DNA of 64,000 nt, from assembly GCA_032622095.1 (NCBI GenBank), contig CP136061.1, forward strand, positions 9,268,447 to 9,332,446. Reading direction: 5' to 3'. The notes below the pieces were generated by a model that was not told where the DNA came from, ran no database searches, and was given only the letters and a program-made list of their open reading frames with translations. The DNA comes from Siphonodentalium dalli (Eukaryota; Mollusca; Scaphopoda; Gadilida; Siphonodentaliidae). Below, piece after piece: positions 1 to 10,640 of this stretch. The position numbers and the translations under genes are program-made. Position 1 is the first letter of the stretch; every line of letters begins with the position of its first letter.

Positions 1-849
1 CACAATAATTGGCTGACTGCCTGGACACTCCTCTGTAGAGAAACAAAAGTTGCTAAAATAAAATATTTACCTCACATATGTAGACCGCTAGAAATTGGGA
101 GTGTGAGACTGCCAATTTGTGCATGCAGTTTAATTCTATTACTAGTATTATCCCAGAGAACACATACTAATAATGATGATTATCTGAATAATTCTATAAA
201 ATTATGCTCCTCTGGTAATTCCCTAAATTGACTATCTATAGTGCTTAAGGGTCATATGGGCAAGATAATGTACTGAGATATTGTGTGTGTCTGTGGTGCG
301 ACAAGGCTTATACTACGGACTCATCTTCTAGGAGAGGGTGCAATGCCAGCCAGTTGATTATAATAATCTGTTGGCTATTCTAAAGGCTCCTCATCTCTGA
401 GATGGTGCAAGGTCCGCCTGCCAAATGGTTGACAGAACCTGTTGACCTGACTAACGTATTGAACTTGATTTTACTGTAAGTTTTGCATTGGGGCCCATAT
501 ATAATGTCAACCAGGTTGTCAAAATAGTTATAAAGTTATCCAAGTTGATAAAATCTCATTAATAAATGGAATTAAATGTTACCTGGATAAATTTATAACA
601 ATTCTCAAAGCCTGATTAACTTCATCAGAAAATTCACTATTATTAGATGGCCAGGTGGATGAATACACAATGGAATAGTACCGACAACAACAGTGGTGAT
701 TTTGGCCTATGTAAGCTAAAACCACAACTGGCACCAGGCATATGAACCCGACATGGAAGATGACATGCTTGTGATGCAACACAGAACAATTCCAACAAGA
801 GGTTACACCAACGATGCCGACATACCCTCATGTTGAAACATCGAACATA
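1..849. other. unassigned AT-rich sequence
   Basis: No gene, RNA or repeat structure can be supported here. Two overlapping minus-strand ORFs of 62-67 codons (579-831) lack similarity to anything I recognise and look like chance. Confidence 0.4.
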
Positions 850-851
850 TA

Positions 852-1064
852 CAGTAATGCTCTAATTAATCGACTTCTTAACCACAGCAGAATTATGGGT
901 AACTTTTCAGGATTTAGTCGAAAATATGGCTTGTTACCATTCATCAGAAAGCTCTCGCCGATAGCTTTCTGATGAATGGCAACAAGCCATATTTCCGACT
1001 AAATCCTGAAAAGTTACCCATAATTCTGCTGTGGTTAAGAATTCGATTAATTAAAGCATTACTG
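852..1064. mobile_element. foldback MITE, Tc1/mariner-type ends
   Basis: This is a near-perfect hairpin whose two arms (left to about 950, right from about 960) read as reverse complements. The ends are CAGTAATGC...GCATTACTG, flanked on both sides by TA (850-851 and 1065-1066). CAGT ends with a TA target duplication are the hallmark of Tc1/mariner-type elements. There is no ORF, so it is non-autonomous. Related copies lie at 42567, 44379, 49991, 50251 and 50527. Confidence 0.8.
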
Positions 1065-1169
1065 TATGTGGGCATCCATACCAAAGTTCATCAATATCCT
1101 TCAACTGCATGGTTATGAATAAAAAGACAGAAACCAACATGAAAGTGGCATGAGATGAAACCACTTTAA

Positions 1170-1423
1170 CCCTTTCATGATGAGAGCAGCGCTGGTGCAG
1201 CATTAAGGACTCTGTGCCAGTACATTCTCTTATATACGACTTGCCCATAGGGAGCATGATCATATATTTAAAAGAATACACTGGCTTACAAGTTCAATGT
1301 AAATATTGTTAGGCCAATGCATTCTCTTATATATGTAAGGCTCCCAATAGGCAACTCGCGTATATAATAGAATGCATTGGCAGAGTTTTAGAAAAATATT
1401 AGGAAGCTCCAGTCATGAAAGGG
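1170..1423. mobile_element. foldback MITE with TTAA target site (piggyBac-like)
   Basis: The ends are CCCTTTCATGA and TCATGAAAGGG, each bordered by TTAA (1166-1169 and 1424-1427). The interior carries copies of the motif GTACATTCTCTTATATA in both orientations. TTAA duplication with CCC...GGG ends fits piggyBac-derived MITEs. The family recurs at 24407, 33886, 34996, 37300 and 41470. Confidence 0.7.
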
Positions 1424-1509
1424 TTAAATCACCAGGTTAACCTTGGAATCAAAATCAAATGAAATTATAAAAAAAACAGAATGGTACTATAATCAATCCT
1501 AGTTATGAT

Positions 1510-1590
1510 GCATGCGCACACTGGCGACTGGGACTTCCATTTCTGGCCATCCCAGCCCAAAAGCAGTTTATACTCCGCACCAGTGTTGCA
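1510..1590. repeat. dispersed repeat, inverted copy at 13024-13092
   Basis: The stretch containing GGCCATCCCAGCCC and TTTATACTCCGCACC is the reverse complement of a stretch at 13024-13092. In both places it lies beside a palindromic TTAA element of the same family (1624 and 13333), so the two repeats may have travelled together. Confidence 0.55.
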
Positions 1591-1623
1591 TGAAATGACC
1601 CTATATACATGTAGCTTCTTTAT

Positions 1624-2072
1624 AGGGTCCTATATTACTATTTCTTTGGCTTTGGGGGTAAAAAATACTTGATTTGAGTTGAGGAACTCACCCATCAAAG
1701 CTCAAGAGTGATTAGATATAAATTTTTGAAATCTATTTATTTTCGGAGATCTGTCCCAAAAGTTAGCAGAACCACGTGATCAAAAAGGACAAATTGCTTA
1801 TGTAAGATGGATAACTCTAAAATCAAATGCTTACTATTAACAATAATAACCACTTGATTTTAGAGTTATCCATCTTACACCCGCAATTTGTCCATTTTGC
1901 ACATGGTTCTGCTAACTTTTGGGACAGATCTCCGAAAATTAATAGATTTCAAAAATCGATATCTAATCACTCTGAGCTTTGGTGGGTGGGATCCTCGACT
2001 CGAATCAAATATTTTTTACCCCCTAAGGCAAAGAAATAGTAATATAGGACCCTCTGATCGGATTGAGTACCT
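1624..2072. mobile_element. long palindromic element, TTAA family 2
   Basis: The arms of about 200 bp are reverse complements centred near 1840. The right end reads GGATTGAGTACCT followed by TTAA (2073-2076). The left terminus is missing its last 20 or so bases. Related copies at 13333-13771, 15031-15290 and 37704-38043 share the TTAA-AGGTACTCAATC end. It has no coding capacity; the plus-strand ORFs inside run along the arm. Confidence 0.7.
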
Positions 2073-2076
2073 TTAA

Positions 2077-2421
2077 AGTTGTACACCAAATCTGGTCATT
2101 TATGGGACCATCTCAAATTATACCCAATCAAATGTATGCAACAAATGAATAAATGTGAACAATGGATGAGTTCGAAGTACACTCATGTGCTATCATGACG
2201 GAAACAACACAGTAACTTTTAATGAAAATGAGTTATTGACTCGAGTCAAATAATAACTTATTTTTTTCATAATTCATATGTTCTTCTCATCGTTCTTAGA
2301 GCACATGAGTGTATTTGGCACTCATCCACCGCTCAAATTTTATTTATTTGTTGAATAGATTATATGTTTGGAAAATATGAGATGGTCCCAGAAATGGCCA
2401 AAATTAGTGTAGAGTACCCCT
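2077..2421. mobile_element. palindromic element, TTAA family 3
   Basis: This inverted-repeat element begins directly after the TTAA that also closes the previous element, so two elements abut on one target site. The ends are AGTTGTACACC and AGTACCCC, and the right TTAA has decayed to TTGA. A better preserved copy is at 36916-37254. Confidence 0.65.
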
Positions 2422-2429
2422 TTGAGAAA

Positions 2430-3179
2430 TTCATATTTTAATCAGGGTAGGCCAGGCAATCAGAAGTTGCGGACACCACGGTGGTCAAAGTCAATGAAAA
2501 CATAGTAACTATGAGACAGCGTTGCTTTGTAAATAAATAAATCATTAGAGAAATACAATCCTGCATGTGTCCCCAGTTGTGTCACTTAAAGATACGGGCG
2601 GCGTTGGTAGCGGGTATGCTGTTAAAATATTCAGCTCCGTCAAAAACCGCCATAAACAGAAGAAATAGTAAAATACAGATGGACTTTGTTCTTACGCCAA
2701 TCAGAAATATGACATAAGCAGTATGTTATTGTCAATTTCGCCCCCTTTGTTATGTAAACAATAGCAAAAAAGGTTATGTTTCCAGGCTTTTGTTTAGATC
2801 CGGATATGGCAGACATAAAGAGCGTTATTTGTTACTCTTTTCCTGATATGGAAATAATAAGAGCGTTTATATCATTTTTGTGCGAATAACCAATAGAATT
2901 GCGCTTTGTTGTGTAAACAGGAGCACAACTGAGCAGGTTCTTGTTTACGTACACCATCGTACTTCTTTACAACAATAAACTATTTACGTTCTGATTATGT
3001 TTGGCATATGAGCGGAACTGTATATATTTTGGTGTTCCTTCTGTTGATGACGATTTGAACAAATATAAATATTACTGCAACGAACACCGCCCGTCCTTAC
3101 ACAGTGAACCCTACTGTAATTGTATGAAAGGTCTAAAATATATTTAAGTGCTTTGTGATTATAAATTAATGTATGCGCT
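2430..3179. other. region 3' of the TatD gene, nothing assigned
   Basis: This must contain the 3' untranslated region of the minus-strand TatD gene. I see no canonical AATAAA on the minus strand close to the stop codon. Some short direct repeats occur around 2760-2880 (forms of AAGAGCGTT). No further gene can be supported. Confidence 0.3.
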
Positions 3180-4073
3180 TCACACAGCATAGAGGCTCTT
3201 AATGTTGAGCCTTGTCTGCTGGCACACTGCATCGACAGTCATAATTTTTATGTCAGCCACTCTCTTAGCCTGATATAGGACTGTACCAGGATGCGTGTAC
3301 GCAAAGATGTTTTTTGCTTTCAATGCAGGGGGCACCAAAAATGGGCAGTCCGTTTCCAAAACCAATCTGTTTATTGGTGTCCTGGCTATGACCTCCTTTA
3401 CGGACTTCATGTTCGTTTTGCCAGCAACACCAATAAACAGATTGGGGAAATGGTCCAAAAATTGTTGTGCCTGCTCAAATTTCCCAGTGAAGCAATGTAA
3501 ATGTATCGGGAAGTCAGCAGGAAGCCTCTCTTTCAAAATTGAAAGAGTTGCTTCCTCGGCTTCCCGACAATGCACAACAACGGGGAGACTGTGCTTGACG
3601 CTCATATCGAGCTGCATTCTAAATGCCATTTTCTGGGTAGAAAGTGGGCATCGATGCCAATTTTGATGAGCGTCAAGCCCAGTTTCCCCAACAGCTACTA
3701 CACCAGGATAGCTGAGCATTCGCTCAACTAGCCTGATGTATCGCTCAACATAGAACAAGTGTGAGAACTTGGGATGAATCCCCACAGTTGCCCAGACTTT
3801 GGGTTGCCCAGTAATCCAGTGGAATTTGTGATAACAATTTGGATGGGAAAATTTTTTTATGCAACCACTGAAATTACTGGGCAACACAAAGTCGGACAAC
3901 TGTTTTTTGTGATGGTGGTGCAACAAGTCCAGGTGACAGTGGGAATCCATCAGTTGTTCTTCGACGTGGATCCCCTCACACCTGCGCTTGTTGCACACGC
4001 CTTTTGTGTGGAATCGCGGGCATATGCCTGGTGGTAGTGGAAATTTAATTAATTGCTGTGTTGACAGCGCCAT
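3180..4073 (-). CDS. CCCH zinc finger-TatD metal-dependent nuclease (TATDN2-like)
   Basis: This intact single-exon ORF encodes 297 residues. TatD proteins are metal-dependent DNases with a TIM-barrel fold, linked in other species to DNA repair and to DNA breakdown in cell death. All the expected metal and catalytic positions are visible: HxH at 45-47 (DSHCHLD), Glu130 (VGETGLD), His168 (VVHCRE), His193 (LHCFTG) and Asp242 (LETDCPF). In front of the barrel, residues 18-36 form a C-x8-C-x4-C-x3-H motif (CPRFHTKGVC...CEGIH), a CCCH zinc finger that suggests nucleic-acid binding. The start was chosen because the ATG lies in a good context (GAAGATGGCG), and no earlier in-frame ATG is needed to complete either domain. 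The barrel has full length. The lack of introns could mean a retrocopy or simply the native structure. The family is very likely; orthology to vertebrate TATDN2 is inferred from the layout. Confidence 0.9.
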   Translation of the reverse strand: MALSTQQLIKFPLPPGICPRFHTKGVCNKRRCEGIHVEEQLMDSHCHLDLLHHHHKKQLSDFVLPSNFSGCIKKFSHPNCYHKFHWITGQPKVWATVGIHPKFSHLFYVERYIRLVERMLSYPGVVAVGETGLDAHQNWHRCPLSTQKMAFRMQLDMSVKHSLPVVVHCREAEEATLSILKERLPADFPIHLHCFTGKFEQAQQFLDHFPNLFIGVAGKTNMKSVKEVIARTPINRLVLETDCPFLVPPALKAKNIFAYTHPGTVLYQAKRVADIKIMTVDAVCQQTRLNIKSLYAV

Positions 4074-4125
4074 CTTCCAAACTTGTTGTCAAGGTCAATA
4101 TCGAATTGAGTTCCGCTGAAATTGA

Positions 4126-4165
4126 TACCACGTGACGTGAGAGTTATTTAGGCCGGACCAATGGT
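4126..4165 (-). promoter_or_regulatory. candidate proximal promoter of the TatD gene
   Basis: Within 100 bp upstream of the ATG are a CACGTGACGT stretch (E-box overlapping a CRE-like core, 4129-4138) and a CCAAT box (4158-4162; ATTGG as read on the coding strand). The start codon itself sits in AAGATGGCG, a YY1-like core often found at start sites of housekeeping genes. These are sequence motifs only. Confidence 0.35.
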
Positions 4166-4169
4166 AGCT

Positions 4170-5037
4170 TTGTTTCTTATGCTCAGGCTGTCAAATATGA
4201 ATTTGACTTTTTAATGTACGTTCGTACGAACTTAAATTTCCATTATATCTAGTAATAATCTACGTAATATTACATTGTGATATGCGCTTGTTTTATCGAG
4301 ATAAATATGTAGTATCGACGCATGCATGATGAGTACTAGACACAAACACATGAATGGCATGTAGTAAGAATTATTAAACTTATATAAGCTATAGAACCAA
4401 TTTCTTCAGAAATTTAAGTTAATGTAACGATATAGATATTTTGTTTATACCCCCCCCTCCCGCCCAGGGCTTACGGATATGTTAATTATGTTACTCGATT
4501 AGAAAACATATATACCAGTCTGAAAATCAAAAGAAACACAGAATACGTGATATTCGTCGGGATCTGAAAGTTGCATGCCTCTTTAACTAACAGGTGCCCG
4601 TAACGTCAATCACGTCACCGTGACGCGTTTTTCTCGTGACGGTGTTGGTGGGTCAAGCAGACGTCGTCCACCATTATTCAGGTAAGGCTTCAATAAATTC
4701 GCTGTGTGTCAGTTCTAACATATATTCGATTCGTAAGCTTGTTCGAAGATCCCAAATAGTTCTATATTCAGACACTCAAACTGCTATTTATATATATATA
4801 AATATTAATGTATTATGTGATCAGACAGTTTGATATTTAATAATAATTAATATAATTAGATATATTAATTATTTATGAATTGATTTATAATAAATTCATG
4901 TATAGTATACTCTACCCTAGTCTAGTACATGTCGATATTTCAGAGCAGGAACCAATTCTGGATACTTATAGACGCGCTTACTGTAGTGTTATTGACTATA
5001 CTATACCGTATACGTCTAGATTATAGTTAAAAGTATA
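4170..5037. other. unassigned AT-rich sequence
   Basis: Apart from a C-rich run near 4450 and AT-rich tracts at 4780-4910, I see no gene or repeat family member. Confidence 0.35.
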
Positions 5038-5053
5038 ATAATGGTTTGATAAT
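5038..5053. repeat. 16-bp inverted repeat flanking the array (left; partner at 7047-7062)
   Basis: ATAATGGTTTGATAAT at 5038-5053 is the exact reverse complement of 7047-7062. The pair encloses the satellite element, so it could be a terminal repeat of a larger unit or a foldback site into which the array inserted. Confidence 0.6.
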
Positions 5054-5090
5054 ACGTGTACACCGTACACGTACGTATTATTAGCTCAAC

Positions 5091-7050
5091 TTTACTTTGT
5101 AAAGTTTGAGCTATTGCCATGGCTTTGTCGTCCGTGTGTACGTGTGTGCGTGTGCGCGTGTGTACGTAAGGCGTCAACAATAGAGGCTACAGGTCGTACC
5201 TTTGATCGGATCATTATGAAATTTGTCATAGCTGTTGACATCAACATTTGTACCGGAATGATTCATTTTGGGGTCATTCGGAAAAAAAACATGGCCGCCA
5301 GCGGCCATCTTAGATTTCAAAATTCAATCCATTAGCACGGGCTACAGGCCGTACTGTTCGTCTGATCGTCATGAAATTTGTCATGGATGTTAATATTGAC
5401 ATGTAGATGGGAACGAGTGATTTTGGGGTCATTCGGCCAAAAAACATGGCCGCCAGCAGCCATCTTCGATTTTACTCTTTGCATGACTAAATCCTTTAGC
5501 ACGGGCTACAGGTCGTACCTTTAGTCAGATCATCATAAAATTTGACATGGATGTTAACAATGACATGTAGATGGGAATGAGTCATTTTTGGGTTATTCGG
5601 GCAAAAAACATGGCCGCCAGCAGCCATCTTGGATTTTACTCTTTGTATGACTAAATCCTTTAGCACGGGCTACAGGTCATACCTTTAGTCTGATAATCAT
5701 GAAATTTGTCATGGCTGTTGAAATTGGAATGTAGATGGGAACGAGTCATTTTGGGGTCATTCGGACAAAAAACATGGCCGCCAGTGGCCATCTTTGTTTT
5801 CAAAATTCAATCCATTAGCACGGGCCACAGGTCGCACTGTTCGTCTGATCATCATGAAATTTGTCATGGATGTTAATATTGACATGTAGATGGGAACGAG
5901 TAATTTTGGGGTCATTCGGCCCAAAAACATGGCCGCCAGCAGCCATCTTGGATTTTACTCTTTGTATGACTAAATTCTTTAGCACGGGCTACAGGTCGTA
6001 CCTTTAGTCTGATCATCATAAAATTTGTCATGGATGTTAATAATCACATGTAGATGGGAACGAGTCATTTTGGGGTCATTCGGCCAAAAAACATGGCCGC
6101 CAGCAGCCATCTTGGATTTTACTCTTTGTATGACTAAATCCTTTAGCACGGGCTACAGGTCGTACCTTTAGTCTGATCATCATAAAATTTGTCATGGCTG
6201 TTGATATTGGAATGTAGATGGGAACGAGTCATTTTGGGGTCATTCGGACAAAAAACATGGCCGCCAGCAGCCATCTTGGATTTCAAAATTTAATCCATTA
6301 GCACGGGCCACAGGTCGTACTGTTTGTCTGATCATCATGAAATTTGTCATGGATGATAATATTGACATGTAGATGGGAACGAGTAATTTTGGGGTCATTC
6401 GGCCAATAAACATGGTCGCCAGCAGCCATCTTGGATTTTACTCTTTGTATGACTAAATCCTTTAGCACAGGCTACAGGTCGTACATTTAGTCTGATCATC
6501 ATAAAATTTGTCATGGCTGTTGAAATTGGAATGTAGATGGGAACGAGTCATTTTGGGGTCATTCGGACATAAAACATGGCCGCCAGCAGCCATCTTGCAT
6601 TTAAAAATTTAATCCATTAGCACGGGCCACAGTTAGTACTGTTCGTCTGATCATCATGAAATTTGTCATGGATGTTAATATTGACATGCAGATGGGAACG
6701 AGTAATTTTGGGGTCATTTGGCCAAAAAACATGGCCGCCAGCAGCCATCTTGGATTTTACTCTTTGTATGACTAAATTCTTTAGCATGGGCTACAGGTAA
6801 TACCTTTAGTCTGATCGTCATAAAATTTGTCATGGATGTTAACAATGACATGTAGATGGGAACGACTCATTTTGGTCATTCGGCCGAAAACATGGCCACC
6901 AGCAGCCATCTTGGATTTTACTTTTCTCTTCATGTCTATAAACTAGTATTAGACATTCAACTTTCCACATTCCTAATCGCTCCATTGACTGTAATACATT
7001 AAATTATTCCCTTTCCAAGTTGAGCTACAGTGTCATTGACACTTTCATTA
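5091..7050. repeat. satellite array of about 160-bp units inside hairpin-ended element
   Basis: The left end is a hairpin starting TTAGCTCAACTTTAC near a GTCCGTGTG microsatellite. The right end is AGTTGAGCTACAGTGTC followed by TTGACACTTTCATT. Between them are about 11 units of roughly 155-166 bp. Each contains GGGCTACAGGTCGTACC, GACATGTAGATGGGAACG and a block reading ATGGCCGCCAGCAGCCATCT. Units are of two types, joined by either TTTCAAAATTCAATCC (B) or TTTTACTCTTTGTATG (A), in the order B A A B A A B A B A. The same element occurs at 9930-10430 and 24685-28508. Confidence 0.85.
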
Positions 7051-7395
7051 TCAAACCATTATATATAGTTTATACTGTGTACCGATTAGCAGTGTAGACT
7101 GCAGCACTGTCCCACTGATAGTGATACCAGTAAATTGACAATAAGTATTAAATGTACTATCTATAATCTACAGTAGTCAGTACAGCTACGTGAAATTAAT
7201 TCACTTGGCCTTAAACTTAGATTGATCACATGACCTTTGAGAATGTTTACACAACAATTCGATCCACGTGAAATCCAACTTCCGCAAGGCGATTTGCCAT
7301 TGTTGATTGCGGCGTTGACAAATTTGGTCGACAAAAACAACTCCCTTTTAATTAGTAACGAAGATTGAATTAACTCCAAAGTTCAAGCTGCTCCC

Positions 7396-7461
7396 ATGGC
7401 AGATGATGATGGATTTAGTCAACGCTTTGTCTCAAGAGTCAATGGACAGTACTCTGCATGA
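7396..7461 (+). other. short ORF after promoter-like sequence, uncertain
   Basis: An ATG in a good context opens a 21-codon reading frame beginning MADDDGFSQRFVSRV. It follows about 150 bp with more CpG than its surroundings. It could be a first exon, but I find no convincing splice donor and no matching downstream exon. No function can be offered. Confidence 0.12.
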
Positions 7462-7527
7462 GAATCACAGGGCTGTTAACTTAATTACAATTTACGCGTT
7501 TTCCTAAGCATCTCATTTTTGTCAGAC

Positions 7528-7656
7528 CACAGGCTTTGGTAGTTTTATATACCTTTTTCATGAAAATTTTATCGTATCTTACTAATAAAGAGTAAGATAT
7601 TAGTAAGATAGGATAAAATTTTCATGAAAAAGGTATATAAAACTACCAAAGCCTGT
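7528..7656. repeat. foldback element
   Basis: The arms of about 60 bp are near-perfect reverse complements (ACCAAAGCCTGTG on the right against CACAGGCTTTGGT on the left), with a loop of about 10 bp near 7590. It is probably a small MITE; no target duplication was found. Confidence 0.65.
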
Positions 7657-7669
7657 GCCGTGGTCAGAC

Positions 7670-8600
7670 AAACTATTCCTAAACATCAACTCCCTGTCTT
7701 AATTAAATCACTTCGGTTTAAAGATACATACTCCGAGTCGATTGTACTACTACTACTACTAGTATATACTAATTCGCATCATCCAGTTACAACAACAACA
7801 ACGCAATTTCACAAAAAAAATTGGCAAAATCCGATTTAGTTATAGTTATACAAATTAGTGTATTAGTTACCACCAATAAACTGATAAATACTCACAACGA
7901 TAGCAAGCATGATATCATATTTTCCAAAAAAAAATTCATATTAGATTAACATTTTTTCTTGACTGTTTGTGTAAGGAGCGGGTGTGGTTTGCAATTGCAG
8001 CTTCAATATATATGTTGACCTGTGATGCTAATAGTTTTAGTGGAATTTCCCACCGCATCACATATGTCATCACAAAATGTGACAAATGTAAACAAACATA
8101 TTTCCACTTAACCCTAATGCTATTATATAAGTTTATAACACGTCTATTTGCATAACTAAAACATACATTTCATAAATAAGATTAACTTATGTATCCGCAC
8201 ATCAGCTACTAGTATCTGACACGTACAAGTTACCTCATTTGTTGTTGCTGACATTACTTTTCATCATCTTATATTCCGAAATTAATTTGCGATATTGCAT
8301 TGATCGCCATGGAATTTGGAAAGTCACATTGACTGACATTACGTGACATTTTTGAACTCTTGCGACGGCTTCTGCACATGTCCATACTAGCCAGTGCATG
8401 TAATCCGTTAAATCGGATTATGGATCTTTAAACATCTGCACACATTGTTTTAGAAATTAAAATATATTTGCCCAATTTTTATATAGAATATGTAATGGTG
8501 CGAAATTTGCGGTACATGCACCTTTTATTCAAATTCTTTACTGGATATGACCATACTCTAGCGTAATCCAAGAATAAAATAAAATATAATACATAAATAA
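7670..8600. other. unassigned AT-rich sequence
   Basis: No gene or repeat family member is recognised. Confidence 0.35.
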
Positions 8601-8604
8601 ACAA

Positions 8605-9005
8605 ATTATTGATAGCAGGCCCTGCCCAATTTGATAGAAAATACAAATTATTTGCTGATGGTGGCCGGAGGCCCTGTCCAAATTTATAGAAATTCTGAAC
8701 ATACAAATCATTTGTTTATGGTAGCCCTGTCTAATTTTATAGAAATTCTGAATATACAAATTATTGATAGCAGCTGGAGGCCCTGCCCAATTTGATAGAA
8801 AATACAAATTATTTGCTGATGGTGGCCGGAGGCTGTGTCCAAATTTATAGAAATTCTGAACATACAAATTATTTGATTATGATAGCCGGGTAAGCCCTGT
8901 CTAATTTTATAGAAATTCTGAATATACAAATTATTGATAGCAGCCGGAGGCCCTGCCCAATTTGATAGAAAATGCAAACAATTTGTTGATGGTGGCCGGT
9001 TGGAA
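8605..9005. repeat. mosaic tandem repeat, period about 161-170 bp
   Basis: CCCTGCCCAATTTGATAG occurs at 8620, 8781 and 8951. Within each period related subunits alternate (AATTTATAGAAATTCTGAA with AATTTGATAGAAAATAC), so an older short unit appears to have been amplified as a longer composite. Minus-strand ORFs rich in NFYKFG across this stretch are products of the repeat. Confidence 0.75.
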
Positions 9006-9447
9006 TCGGTGACAAGAGAAAAATTGACAAATTTTGCCCGATTCGTGCCCTTTCGTTAGTTAACACAATTACGAGCCTAACTCAGCTGCTTGGCTTCTTA
9101 TAGGAGAAGATCTGGCCACAAACTTTTTCCAAAAAAAAAAGTAAGGGGCATAACTCTGGAAAGCAAGTTAGGACATAAACCTAAATGCTTCGATTCCATG
9201 TAGCCTGGCAAGATGCATATACCTACCAAATTTCAATGTTCTACCTTTTAAACTTTCAAAGATATAAGGGTTACAAAATATATTAAGAATAATAAATAAT
9301 AATAGGAATAATAGGAAAAATTGAATAACAATATACTTCCATATTTTCTGCCCAAATTGATAGAAATTCTGAAAATACAAATTGACTGAATACACTGGAT
9401 TCATGTGAATACATTGTGCCTCATGCCACTGGGTATTGAATAGATAT

Positions 9448-9540
9448 TGAATTTTGGATTTTACTCTTTGTATGACTAAATCCTTTAGCACGGGCTACAG
9501 GTCGTACCTTTAGTCTGATCATCATACAATTTGTCAGGCC
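9448..9540. repeat. isolated fragment of the 160-bp satellite
   Basis: One partial unit (TTTTACTCTTTGTATG through GGGCTACAGGTCGTACC to TTTGTCAGG) stands alone. It probably belonged to the array that resumes at 9930. Confidence 0.75.
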
Positions 9541-9929
9541 AAAATTAATAAATTGTTTATTTGTCCACACCCCTACCCAAACATTTTCAGGTGGGTAGGT
9601 AGGTAGGGATTTTTTTTTTTTTGCACAGTGGAATGGCATATTAAGGGTCCCTCCCCTCCATGGTGCAGGCCGAGGGTATCAATATTAATAAATAGTCAGG
9701 GATTAATTTGATAACAAATTAAAAATTTAATAGTTGGAAAAACACAACAAGAACAATAAATAATTAAGCTGTTCAGTCACAGTTGCTGGAGTTTCTGACC
9801 GAAAATGAGCTTCTCAGGCAACATACCACTAATAAAAAAAAAAAAAAATTCTCAATCTCAATAAAAGAATTTCCAGTCGGCTGTTAAAATTGAGTCGGTC
9901 GGGGCGAGGACAAACAAATACCTTTTTAA

Positions 9930-10430
9930 TTATGGCCTCATGGATGTTAATATTGACATGTAGATGGGAACAAGTAATTTTGGGGTCATTCAGCCAAAAA
10001 ACATGGCCGCCAGCAGCCATCTTGGATTTTACTCTTTGCATGACTAAATCCTTTGGCATGGGCTACAGGTCGTACCTTTGGTCAGATCATTATGAAATTT
10101 GTCTTGACTTTTGACATGTAGATGGGAACGAGTCATTTTGGTGTTATTCGGCATTAAAACATGGCTGCCAGCAGCCATCTTGGATTCTACTCTTTGCATG
10201 ACTAAAGCTATCAAATGTTTTTGAATTGTTGGAAAACATAGCCGCCAGCAACCATCTTAGATTTTACTTTTATATACATGTATATATATATATATATCTC
10301 TTCATGTTGATAAACTAGTAAATTAGATATTCAACTTTCCACATTCCTAATCACTCCATCGACAGTAACACATTAAATTATTCCCTTTCCAAGTTGAGCT
10401 ACAGTGTCATTGACACTTTCATTTCATATT
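9930..10430. repeat. short satellite array with the hairpin-ended right terminus
   Basis: About three units of the 160-bp satellite are followed by the right end common to this family (AAGTTGAGCTACAGTG then TTGACACTTTCATTT). It ends about 210 bp before the transposase start codon. Confidence 0.8.
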
Positions 10431-10640
10431 TCGTTGCAGCTAGCATCCACCAAATTCCTAAATTCAAAAACCTGACTACCACTGCAGAGAGAGAATTGTA
10501 ATTATAGGATATATGCCAGTGCAGACATGACTGAACTCTCTCAGTGAGTACAAATATATCTAATTTTTACTCTTAGTCACAATAAATGTCTGTGTAAAAT
10601 TATCTTCCAATACTAGTAGCTTAAATTTCAATAGTAAAGA

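Noticed and set aside
5091-7050. Helitron identity for the hairpin-ended satellite element
   Set aside because: The hairpins near the ends are suggestive, but I find no 5' TC and 3' CTRR pair in the right spacing and no clear insertion between A and T.
8479-9066. Minus-strand ORFs with NFYKFGQ/SNWAGP motifs
   Set aside because: They follow the mosaic tandem repeat, overlap in different frames and show no domain.
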